From Gordionus sp. m RMFG-2023 (Eukaryota > Nematomorpha > Gordioida > Chordodea > Parachordodidae): a stretch of DNA of 64,000 nt. Positions 44,295 through 54,130 of the stretch are shown here, piece by piece (within the stretch, counting starts at the first letter, position 1; each line of letters starts with the position of its first letter). Below the pieces are notes generated by a model. It ran no database searches. It had not been told where the DNA came from and worked only from the letters and a program-made list of their open reading frames with translations. A program made the translations under genes and the position numbers. The stretch lies in the NCBI RefSeq assembly GCF_954871325.1, contig NC_088777.1, positions 50,569,366 to 50,633,365 on the forward strand. Reading direction: 5' to 3'.

Positions 44295-44920
44295 GTATTC
44301 AAATATCTAGAAAAGAAATTTGCAAGTACCAGCGCAGTAAAAGTTTTTAAGGCCAGGCCAGCTAACTTGTGTAAAATACGTTCGAAAGACTATTTTTTTA
44401 AAATCTTCATGATCTTAAGTCTCGAATTATCGTTATAAAACTCACCATGACTAGATATAATTTTTTTTTAAAAAGTAAATGTTTATCAACAATACTGTAG
44501 TTTGTTTAATCGTCAAATTAATAAATATGGTGGGGTTCCTACAGTGTTGTGATGATTGAAACATATTGACGATTAAATTAAAACCCATCCATATAAAATT
44601 ATAATCTTTGCAAAAATAATTAAAATTACATTAAATAAATAAAAAAAATTCAATAATGCTTCTTTGTCTATATTTTAATTATTTTTGCAAAGATTATAAT
44701 TTTATATGCATGGATATTAAATCGTCTAACACAACACTATATCTGTTGTATATCATTTTTTAAAAATACCTAATATGTAAAATTTATTTATGTAGCCTCC
44801 AAAAAAGGTAATATTTATATAAACTTTTATATCAATTATAATACATCTTTTTTATAGCCATTAGTCGGTTTCTTTATAAAATTAATTCTGCTATCTAAAG
44901 CAACTCTTTTTTATTTTTAA
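44295..44920 (+). pseudogene. Small secreted-peptide-like gene, locus P2 (first exon missing)
   Basis: This locus aligns with P3 from the promoter-like block on, but the stretch where exon 1 should lie (around 44180-44210) has none. The second exon's homologue (44295-44325, ending TTTGCAA before GTACC) has a TAG in the frame that is open in P3. The 12-nt microexon (44796-44807, CCTCCAAAAAAG) and the last exon (from 44858) are kept. In P3's frame they read PPKK and PLVGFFIKLILLSKATLFYF. The intron before the microexon is about 300 bases longer than in P3 because of a hairpin insertion. It is a dead copy, but it supports the microexon borders. Confidence 0.45.
44487..44748. mobile_element. Hairpin (foldback) insertion in locus P2
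   Basis: The inner arms, 44587-44626 and 44671-44715, are almost perfect complements (ATATAAAATTATAATCTTTG then CAAAAATAATTAAAAT) around a 44-base loop. Outer parts (ATGATTGA..GACGATTAAA on the left, CGTCTAACACAACACTA on the right) also pair, with the beginning CAACAATACTGTAG against CAACAGATATAGTG. P3 lacks it, so it inserted after the duplication. Confidence 0.65.
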
Positions 44921-45600
44921 TAAACGTTCACATTTTATATATATTATTTTAGTTTGTTATTCTTTTGACTTCATTGAAAGATAGCCAAAATTTTTTAATT
45001 AAATAAAATCTATTCATATTAGAAGTCGTCTTCGCCAATAAAAATTAAAATAAGCAAATTACAAGTTATAAAGTGCGATATACAGGTATGATTATTACCG
45101 AATAAGGCATCGTATAGTATGGGTATTATTTTGACCCTAGAGACGGAGACGATGGTTCGATATGCCTAGATTTAATATTTATGTTTTTTTTAAATTTATG
45201 TAAAAAAATTTTTGCGAAAACCATCCATTAGTGATCCTTCAATTGTTATGAATAGACCCAAGTTGACACTTAGATGCCTTATTTTCTGATCTATATGTGA
45301 GAGAGAAATTATAAATAATATTTAGATCCCATGCATTTGCCATGGTTAAGAAAGTTTAGTTATTATATATAAATTGTCACTCCTTTAGAAGGTATATTCC
45401 TTAGAATAAACAAATTAATATATATATTAAGACACTAAAATCTCAAATTAATATAATTATTCAACCCACCGAAGTCAGAATAGCCTTCATATTTATTTTA
45501 AACATTAAAAATTGAATTAGAAATATATTTTAATAATTCAAAATATCGTTTAAAAGGAACTATTATATTTTATTTATTGTAAGAAAAAGGAGGAGTCTAA
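44921..45600. other. Duplicated flank of locus P2
   Basis: Collinear with 31400-31770: TATATTATTTTAGTTTGTTA, TTGAAAGATAGCC, ATCCCATGCATTTGCCATGG. Two short inserts (about 45040-45300) are absent from P1. No gene. Confidence 0.55.
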
Positions 45601-45764
45601 AATATTAGCAAATATAAAAATATTAAATTTTATTATTCTCTTTCCCGCGACACCTTCATACATTCCAATTGTTCCTAATTCCCTAATTACACCAAATCTT
45701 TTTTCTCTTGCTACCAATCCTCAACAATTTTACAATTCAACACGGAAAAAAAATACTTTCAGTC

Positions 45765-46500
45765 AAAGGTATCCAAGAAGAAGACCCCCTAGGATCCCTT
45801 CTTTTTAGTCTTAGAATCAATGACATAATAAAATCAATAAACTCCTCTTGTATTCTCATAATTGGTACATCGATGATGGAATCTTAAGTGATTTCACAGT
45901 GAAATTGACAAAGCAGTCAAAGAATTCACGAAATGGGCACTGCCATCTGATTCTCTCTTAACCCGAGCAAATCTGAATTCATCCAATTGAATTCAAACGC
46001 TCCAAACAGTCATAATTTTATATTCACTAATCTTGATGAATTAACATCTAGGTTCTCCTGTTGGAGTACATGATTTGTACCTTCCTTCACTCCTCTCTTA
46101 ACATCATGCTTAAATTGGAAAACATCTTTATTCTCTTCCTTAACACAAGTCCTTTTTCTTATTAAAATTTTCTCTTTTATACCAAAATTATGCACTGCGC
46201 TTAAAAAATATCCTCCTTACTAAAAAACAACGGAATAAAAGACCCTACCGAATAAATAACTAACGTAAGATTCAATGAATCCGCTTGGGCTTAAGCGTCT
46301 ATCCCTACCAATCCGGTGGACTTGGCATTAGATCTCCATGACTTAGCAATAACCTCTCTCATATCGAATAGTCTCTTTTCAAACAAATAACCCACACCCA
46401 TTATTCTGACACTTCCTTAATTGAAGCCATATATACTTGAAGAATTCGGATCAATGTTGATTCTCAACCTCTCTTATAGAAATATTATATTAATTTGTAA
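45765..46500 (+). mobile_element. RT palm and thumb fragment, PD-(D/E)xK-type RT family
   Basis: The plus strand reads GIQEEDPLGSLLFSLRINDI, then in another frame WYIDDGILSDF (the catalytic Y.DD), LNPSKSEFIQLNSNAP, and later SGGLGIRSP, the thumb motif. This is the RT core of the same family as the pieces at 4641 and 42270. At least three frame changes are present. The GC content is above that of its surroundings. Confidence 0.6.
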
Positions 46501-46678
46501 TGATAATTATAATAAAAAAAATAGATATATAAGATAAAGTATAGTCCTGTATGAACCGAACAAATATTTTTAACTAGCTATTACCTTAGCATATCGTATT
46601 CATTTATAAAATAGATATATAGAAATAGCTTAAAATGAAGATAATATTTATAAAAACTTTCAAAATCATACAGGTGAT

Positions 46679-46690
46679 CCCCCCCCCCCC
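46679..46690 (+). repeat. C12 homopolymer
   Basis: A run of 12 C in AT-rich DNA, preceded by GGTGAT. A run of 10 C after ATCAT occurs at 56441-56450. Confidence 0.9.
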
Positions 46691-46763
46691 AACCTTGTGA
46701 AATTTAACAAAATATAATAATGATAGAAAAAAATTTAAAAAGTCTATTTTATTTATTTTTACG

Positions 46764-46784
46764 TATTACGTAGATGGATTGCAT
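46764..46784 (+). promoter_or_regulatory. Conserved ATTGCAT block upstream of locus P3
   Basis: TATTACGTAGATGGATTGCA followed by T, 136 bases before the P3 start; see the P1 block. Confidence 0.35.
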
Positions 46785-46919
46785 CGTAAGCAAATATTTT
46801 TGTTTTTAATATTTTTATAAGATAAAATATATTTCTACATAATAAATAAAAAAATTTGCGAACTAGCTAAAAACTCCATTTATAATTCATATTAAAAAAA
46901 GATTAATTAAATTGAAATT

Positions 46920-47421
46920 ATGATAATATTTATCATTCTACTAATCTTCACAATGGATTTCTCGGTGGAGTTAAAAGGTAAGTAAAATATTTTGTTTTAT
47001 ATGTTGATTTATTAATTTGAATAATGTTTTCAACAATTTTTTCAACAATCTTTTCAATATTTCATATAAATTTACGCTGATTACATTCAGTTAAGAGTTC
47101 AAATGTCGAGAACAGAGATCTGCAAGTAAGTGGAGCAGGGCCAGGTAACCTGTGTAAAATAATTTCGAAAGAATATTATTAATCTTCACCGGTAATCTTA
47201 AGTCTGAAATTACAAATATGATAGGATTTGTACATCAATTTTTTAATTATATAAATAATATGTAATTATTTTTATGTAGCCACTAAAGAAGGTAATTTAT
47301 TAACTTTTATATAATAATTTTTATTATATAGCAATTAGTTGGGGTAAATAATAAATTTCTTTACATATTTAATTCTGCTATCTCAACCAACTCTTTTTGT
47401 TTTAATGAAATTGTAAACTAA
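46920..47421 (+). CDS. Small secreted-peptide-like gene with a 12-nt microexon, locus P3 (complete)
   Basis: Predicted from splice-like borders and the three-copy comparison. Exon 1 (46920-46977) encodes MIIFIILLIFTMDFSVELK, a signal peptide, and ends in phase 1 at AAAG before GTAAGT. Exon 2 (47091-47125, after TTACATTCAG) encodes KSSNVENRDLQ and ends before GTAAGT. The 12-nt exon 3 (47280-47291, CCACTAAAGAAG, after TTTATGTAG) encodes PLKK. Exon 4 (47332-47421, after TTATATAG) reads QLVGVNNKFLYIFNSAIST and ends SFCFNEIVN-stop. The total is 64 residues. All four exons join in frame, and third-position changes between copies fall as expected for this frame (AAG/AAA, GTC/GTT). Exon 1 of P1 differs from this one by in-frame 3-base indels. 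A secreted short protein is inferred; no family is recognised. The organisation recalls flatworm micro-exon genes, but that is analogy only. Confidence 0.45.
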
Positions 47422-48086
47422 TTGGCTATATGCTAGAAAGCATTCTAAATTTATTAATATATATTATTTTAGTTTGTTTATCATTTGATTTTATTGAAAG
47501 ATAGCTAAAATGTTTAAATAAATGAATTATATTTATATTATAAATCTTTGCCAAAAAAATATATTAAACAAATTTTAAGTTAAATAATGTCATATACAAT
47601 TGAGAGTTTTCTAGATATATGATTATTACTAGATGAGGCATCGTATTAACCAAACACCCACCCATCCTTTAAAAAATTTCAAAAACAAAAATAAATAACA
47701 CGAAAATTACTAAAAATTATATGGCTCCATATAATCGAAGATGATATTATCCAAGCTCAACATATATAACATTTAAATAAATAATTCATTTATATATAAA
47801 TTTGATTAGTTATTTTGACCAGTATAGGTCTCTGAGCTTATAAATTAAAATTTAATCAATGCTTAATTATGTTAACCTTTTATTTAAAAATAGTAGCGAA
47901 GTTGAAATTAAAATGAGGAGGGGGTAGGGTTATCATATTTTTTTTTATAAATTTCACCCATACGTTTAGAATAAAATATAAGATTCAAAAAAAAATAAAG
48001 CAAACGATATAACAATCATATTTTAACTTTTAATTTTATCTTTTCCAAATTTAATCTTCAGCCTTGGCAATATCATTTGGCGTTGC
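47422..48086. other. Duplicated flank of locus P3
   Basis: Collinear with 31400-32940 but without the 32000-32500 stretch. Contains TTGACCAGTATAGGTCTCTG and the AAATGAGGAGGG block that are also seen near P1. No gene of its own. Confidence 0.55.
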
Positions 48087-48224
48087 TTATTTTCCCTGTC
48101 CTAATTTATAGTAGGAACAAACCTTTCCTCCACTTATATTGGAAATTTTGAGGCTATAGTAGGAACCTTCATTTAAGCTGCTAGCCACTCTCATAGTGAG
48201 ATTCATTCCGGCACCATTTAACAG
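48087..48224 (-). CDS. Terminal exon of an unidentified protein (minus strand)
   Basis: After ATCTATCAG (splice-acceptor-like) an open frame of 45 codons reads LLNGAGMNLTMRVASSLNEG, then SYYSLKISNISGGKV and CSYYKLGQGK-stop. Codons look coding rather than random, since GC is much higher than in the surroundings. The last codons are conserved in a relic at 32943-32967. The layout (GAGMNLTMRV, YYSLKI, KVCSYY) is faintly cystatin-like, but this is too weak to name. A further possible minus-strand exon at about 48466-48404 reads ESMLSNGSDVESLDLANLKN then G-stop and may be an alternative end. Upstream exons could not be assigned. No start codon or full gene model is given. Confidence 0.4.
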   Translation of the reverse strand: MLNGAGMNLTMRVASSLNEGSYYSLKISNISGGKVCSYYKLGQGK

Positions 48225-48239
48225 CTGATAGATTTAAAA

Positions 48240-49285
48240 AAACAGTTTATGCAATTTTATTTATTGAAATCAACAAGATACATTATTATCATGAGTGAAA
48301 TACAAAAATTTTATTAAGAAAAAAAAATTGGATCTCATAAACATATCTTAAAAATTGAACAGCTGTTAAATCAAGCCGGGGATTCCACTATAAATATAGT
48401 CTTAGCCGTTTTTTAAATTGGCTAAATCGAGGCTCTCGACATCGCTGCCATTACTCAACATTGATTCCTAAAATTAATCTATATATCATAATTTATTCAA
48501 TAAAATTGATTATCCATATGTGCTAGTGTTGTGCCATAGTTGAATAAGGCAAACTAATACCAGTAAAATGAACTCTTATAATAAGTAATCAAAGGTAGCC
48601 ATTGGTCCTCAACAAAAATGGGAAAAAATAGAGTCAAATTATATAATTTATATATTTATATAAAATTAAATTTAAAGAACCAAGAATTAAAAGTAATGGT
48701 AAATATACTAAATAATATGTTAGGCTTATTATAATGCATTAAAACTGAATATTTTATATCGGAAATGAGAAAAAAAAATGTCATAAATAATTATATATTA
48801 AATAGGGAGAAATTATAGCATAAATTTTTAAGTAGAGGTTATTTTTATAAATTAACATTACTCATATATGATAGGAATAGAATATCATATCCAAATTCAA
48901 ATATATTATAATAAATATATTATTTACAATATTTCTTTATCTAGCCTTAAAATTGAGTAAATATATTCTATTACAACTTTCTCCTTTGTTAAAACGATAA
49001 ACGCGAATTTATAATAAACTTCCGGTTATGAGTCAGAGATTATTATTAAAAAATAAGCATGAATATAAATTTATTATTTTTAATTTAGAAACTATTTATA
49101 CCAGGGTTTTCAAGTCGGTCAATTGACCGGTAAAATACAGAAAATATTGCTTGTGAATAAATCTATTAATATAATAAAACTAATATGTATTTAAAGCATG
49201 TTTATCAGTATAGTTGTATCAACAAGGCATCGATTTTAATCTTCTATTAAAATAAAATTTTTCATAGTAAAATATTTTTTTACAG
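48240..49285. other. Intergenic or intron-like DNA around the minus-strand exon
   Basis: Contains the candidate second exon near 48404-48466 and, at 48836-48930, the piece duplicated at 34965-35060. The rest is AT-rich. Confidence 0.4.
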
Positions 49286-49287
49286 AT

Positions 49288-51140
49288 ATATATAAAATAA
49301 AGTTAATATTGTTTTAAAGAACATTTCCTTAAATTTGAGTATATTTGAACAGGTCAAATTTCAATGAAATACCAATCATATTTGACCGATCAATGGCACA
49401 AACATTATCAAATAGATATGGAATTTTTATAATAAGTTAATTTTCAAAGAAGGGTTAAATTGTAAAATTGTGAAGTTTTAAAATTAATCAGAATTTTATA
49501 ATTAGCTCTTTACATTATATAAATAAGACTTTGTTTAAAAATGTTTTAGAAAACGGAGATGTTTTTTAACCATCTATTCTAATAAAATCACTTTCTTTAG
49601 TGTAAATGAACCTCAGATTTATTAAAAAAATTTATAATCAAATCCCTTTAAAACCTCGTTTCTTAAATATAATTTAATAGTTAATTACATGTAAATTAAT
49701 TCGGTTGTAATGAACCAAATAATTTGTGATTTATTTTATGCTTTATAAGAGAGAAGTGAAAATTCGCGGCGAGGAATATAAAAATACAGCATATTTTTAT
49801 AAACTTCGTCGTGATTTCGCGTTAACTGTGAATACAGGGAGTAGGAGTAAATAAACATATTAAAATAGTTTAAAGAAATAAGTAAATATATTTAGTTTTA
49901 TATCAATTCTATTAGAATTCCAATATCAGAGTTAGGTGTGTGTCCTTGTTTTAATATTTTAAAGCCGGGTTCAGATTTCCCCTTCACAATTAGCGTGAAT
50001 TTGTGGTGAAGTATACATATGGTTTTGTGCCTGCTTCTCTTAATTTCTAAAAGTCCAAATGTTTTGTAACGGGCACATAAAATGATTATTTTCCTATTTA
50101 AATTATTATTTTTTTATTATTAAAACAATATAAATAAATTATATTTTCTAAGCAATAACAACCAGATCTCCTAGCTTCAAATTTGTTAGCCCTGAACAGC
50201 CGTCACGAAATTAAAGCTATTCCAAGTCATCCATTAAGAATATCTATATACTTGGCTAGGATGCAAAATATTTTTAGCCTAGACTTGTTGTATTGTAATG
50301 CGCATATGAAAGAAAATGGACTCTACCCACTCTATTCTACAAAACATAACGTCACTAATAATATAATATTCATAGCTTATGACATTTTTTGATCCTTAGA
50401 ACTCACAGAATTAAAAAACAGATAATAAAAGATCATATTATTTAGTTTTCGGGATGTAGAGGTGTAAAAAAATAAAATAAAAAACGATATATTTTCACAT
50501 ATAGAAAGCAAGAATAAATATTTATTAACTAGGCTCTTTTTGGTAAAGAGATCATACCTAAAAATTATACATGGTTATTAATCATAATAAATCTACTTTA
50601 TATAAACTAATTTAATAGTTTATTGCCATATGCTTTCTAAAATCCATTTTTACATAAGATATTCATCATATTTATTAATTATTATTAGATAAAAATTTCA
50701 TACTTAAAATTATAATTAATTAAATTCTTTTAGCTCATCAAGGTAAAATTAAATAACCTATATTCAAATTAATCTTGACATTTATATTGCACCTAAATTA
50801 TTTTGGGTAAATAATACTTGGAAAAGGGTTTGGGGCAAAGCTTAAAATACATATTTTTGGTAAGAGCTAGGATTTTATTTTAGTTTAAAAATTGGCTTAT
50901 AACATTTTTATAGAGAGGTAAGATAAAAAAAAATTTTTACAAGTTTTTGTTTAGTAATAGGAATTTTCTTACCAGCTTAGAATTTTTCATTTCATTATAC
51001 ATTTTATTTTCATTATTATACCATGATGTTGAAAGGTATAAATGAGAGATGCAAAAGTAAGCCAAGCCAGTTTGGGTCTTTTAAACTTCGGTTCAAGCTA
51101 GGTAGAGTTTAATATATTTTAAAAAAATTCGGACTAATAA
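49288..51140 (+). repeat. 1.85-kb direct duplication, copy 1
   Basis: Collinear with 58562-60430 at roughly 80-85 percent. Shared are TCATATTTGACCGATCAATG, AATAAAATCACTTTCTTTAG, GCTTTATAAGAGAGAAGT, and GCGTTAACTGTGAATACAGG. The last part also matches the hAT-like MITE end (51043; 60346), so the MITE was there before the duplication. Copy 1 has an open frame at 50183-50392 that is not conserved in copy 2, and thus is probably not coding. A minus-strand frame around 50165-50215 (DGCSGLTNLKLGDL against DGYSGLKNFKLGRY in copy 2) is conserved in character but has stops on both sides. Confidence 0.8.
51043..51140. mobile_element. hAT-like MITE left end
   Basis: TGAGAGATGCAAAAGTAAGC then GTTTGGGTC and AATTCGGACTAATAAG match the left end of the copy at 60346. 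The remainder is truncated here. Confidence 0.5.
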
Positions 51141-51249
51141 GTATAAATGAATAAAAAATTTTAAATAAAATTGATATCGAACATCCCCTCTAACTACTAA
51201 AACTCTCATAAAATCAAATAACTTTTAAGCCTCCAGTTAAGATAATTTC

Positions 51250-52700
51250 TAACAAAAATTAAATAACAAATCCGTCCTCAGGTTACTAGTATCTGACAAA
51301 TCCATTATACAGTCTCCTCCATCTAACATATTTTCAACTGATTTTACCCCAGCCGAGGTGCGTATTTATGATTCTTCACTAGACACACTGGGCTCCCTTC
51401 CATTCCTTTATGATCTACCATCTCCTCTCATAGTCAGCGAGGTCTCAATCCTACAAAATTTGACAACATTCTGAATAAAATATATGGACTCGTTTTCTAA
51501 TCCATCAGACACTTATTCTGCAATAAATTAATAACACTTGATAAGGTAAATAAGAACGCTCTGCCAATAGCGATTGGGATCGTATCTCTAGATTTTGTTG
51601 CAAACTTATATCTTCCAAAAATAGGGAATTAGCAGTCTTAGTTTTTAGCACCCTATTAATTTGGTATTGACATAATGGTGGATGCGAAATAGCCACATAT
51701 GCTACTCTCATCCATCTCCAAAGCAACCCAAATGATGAAATCTCAATCAAAATTGACTTTTCTAATGTTTTCAACTTCATTCGTCGTTTTAATTTTCTTT
51801 CACAAATATACCATTCATTTCTCACCATTTCTCAATTTTTTCTACTCCAGCTTTTTTTGCCATCTAATCTCCAATTCAACAATTAACTTTCATCATCAGA
51901 AGGAATTTAACAAGGCGATCCTCAATGTTCTTCTGCATAGACATAAAGAAATGGTCAAAAATTATTTTGCCGATTGTAATTTTTCCCACCTGGTGTATTG
52001 ACGATGAAATATTTTGCGGTTCCTCAAAAGAGGTCGCAAGGGCAATAGCCATTAAACACAATTCTCAAACAATGATTATAATTTAACAAGCAGAAAACCG
52101 AGATATACTCAATAAAGGGTTCTCCATCTACCCATAACTTTTACACAACCGAAATCTCCTCCTTTACTAATCTTTGCTGCCCAAATGGTCACTTAGAGTC
52201 CATCAACCCCTTCTTCACTAATGGTTCATCTAGTTATTTCATTTTAAAAACATCTCAAAATAAACCTTCTTCTTAAAAACTTTTATTATATTCCTAAAAT
52301 TCTTTAAACTCTTTGTCCAACTCAATTTTCAAATTTTCGATTATTTAAAAATTCCGTCAAATCTCTCGCTGAAGAAATATTTAATCTCCGTTTTATCATA
52401 ATTCATGGTGACAAGTATTACTTCCATGCAAGCATTGGATTACGTCTAAACTACGATATTGTTCTATCTACACTGTGAAACCAATGTATATAGCAAGGGT
52501 AGGAATGCCTTCATTGCCTTTTCCATGGCCTGCTCAGCCCAATGCCTTTTTAAATTGGGGAGGCGGATTCGCAAAAGACAAATCACCCTAAGAAATCTCT
52601 TTTCTTACCACAAAGGCTTACACTCGCGATTATTCGTCTATCTATGTTTAATTCCTTCAAACGAATAATCGTCCATAACTCATTTTACTTTCTTTCCATC
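51250..52700 (+). mobile_element. RT element fragment (fingers to C-terminal knuckle), strongly decayed
   Basis: The plus strand reads, across many frames, IATYATLIHLQSNPNDEISI, KIDFSNVFNFIRRFNFLSQI (first catalytic Asp region) and SSEGI.QGDPQ. Then come GLRLNYDIVLSTL and a piece with ECLHCLFHGLL, equivalent to the cysteine/histidine knuckle of the family seen at 4641 and 42270. It keeps the order of the full element but is the oldest-looking copy, with dozens of stops and indels. An open minus-strand frame at 51505-51828 overlaps it by chance. Confidence 0.5.
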
Positions 52701-53049
52701 TCCTTTCTAGTTTCTATTTATTATTTTTTTAGACATGTTTTTTTAAAGATCCTTATCCTTTTGTTCTTCTTAAATTAATTTTTATATTTATCGCTTTTAT
52801 TTAGATAAAAGGCCTCTCCCTTTATTTAATATATTATAGATAGTAGTTATATTAACTCAAATAAAGAAACAATTGAACGGAAGAAATAATTTATAATGTA
52901 TAGATGTAAAAATGAAATCGGGAGATAAATAATTTTATTGCACTTACGTTATTCTTTCTTATCGGTTTTAAAATTCTGAAATTTCTTTATATAAATTTAT
53001 CTAATATAAGATAAAAAAAATACAATATTTATGAAGATCAATTTGTGAT
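52701..53049. other. AT-rich spacer
   Basis: No gene or repeat recognised. Confidence 0.4.
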
Positions 53050-54130
53050 AGGGAGTTGGTGCACCGTTTATTAATTTTATTAATTGCGTTAAATTTGATT
53101 ATATTAACATTCTCTTTTCTGACAAAGCCTTCGTATCATTCTCTTTGGTCGTGAAAAGAAGCAACTGCTGAAGCACGTTAAAAGTCGTTATGTTCTGCTA
53201 TTGTCAATATCATAATGGAAATTGTCCATATTTAAATTTGCTCTTGGTTCCATAGTAAAGTAGACCTCGAAATATTAAGTTCCTCTTTGCAATAGCTTTG
53301 ATTAAGTTAGGCTGTCATCATCGTTTGTGCTTTAATAACTTTATCTAAGGGGTCTCTAATAGTTATGGTTCTTTCCATATTAAGATTGTCTATATGTTAA
53401 TGGCCACATGATACTGTAATTTGGGTATCAGACTCTGCCATAAATTGTTTAACATTATAACAATTCTTTCCTATAAATGTACCAATTAAGTTATTGTGTA
53501 GGGGAATCTTAAGAGGTGGTTCTATCTCTCCTTTGTTTTAGCTTCTTCACTGATTATTTCTAAAGTCTATTTGCATTCCATAGTATAGGCTTTCAATGAT
53601 CTAACGATCATGATTGTCTGATAGTGATTGTTTAGTGATATATCTCTAGGCTTCATTCGTAATTTTTATTGTAAGTAACTAACTTCTTAAATAGACCATT
53701 ACATGACTTTGGTGAGAAATGGTCCTAATAGTTTCTCCATTTCTATATATTATAACTTCCACCATTTCACTAGTAACTGATAATTTAAAGGAAATTCAGA
53801 AACTTTTGGTCAAATTACTGACCAATATTTTTGTTACAAAATTATACACCTTTTTTTAGTACTCTTATTGTTAATAGAAGAATTAAAATTGACATTGTAA
53901 ATTTTTGCCATTAGTACTCTATGCCTTCAAAATTTACGTGCTTATAATTAACCTTTACTTTCGCGTCTATAACTTTGATAGCACTGCCACCATAGCTTGA
54001 CAGTTTAATATTAGCATGACCTTGCATATCCCAACTTTTTGTTTACACTGGAAGTACTTTCTAGCATAATTAATATAGTGTGCCAGAGGATAGGATTAAC
54101 TTCGAAGTTTAAAATGATGTCCTTAAATCA
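53050..54130 (-). mobile_element. Ty3/gypsy-like LTR retroelement fossil (pol fragment, broken)
   Basis: On the minus strand a protease-like end (LSSYGGSAIKVIDAKVKVNY) is followed by a region that resembles the linker to the gypsy reverse transcriptase. GC content and codon character differ from the flanks. It is strongly decayed with many breaks, hence old. LTRs were not found. Confidence 0.45.

Noticed and set aside
47126-47150. A possible 6-nt microexon GGCCAG after GGAGCAG
   Set aside because: It would leave an intron of only 13 bases after exon 2, too short to splice; P2 does not preserve the borders.
47332-47361. Reading the last exon of P3 only in the frame ending SWGK
   Set aside because: Not chosen as the main form because the other frame is longer and shows synonymous differences between copies; kept as a separate finding.
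50183-50392. Open frame of 69 codons in the 1.85-kb duplication
   Set aside because: The second copy at about 59460-59580 has stops in the same frame.
51699-52001. Overlapping open frames on both strands
   Set aside because: The plus-strand sequence is a decayed RT fragment; the frames have no motifs of their own and are chance.
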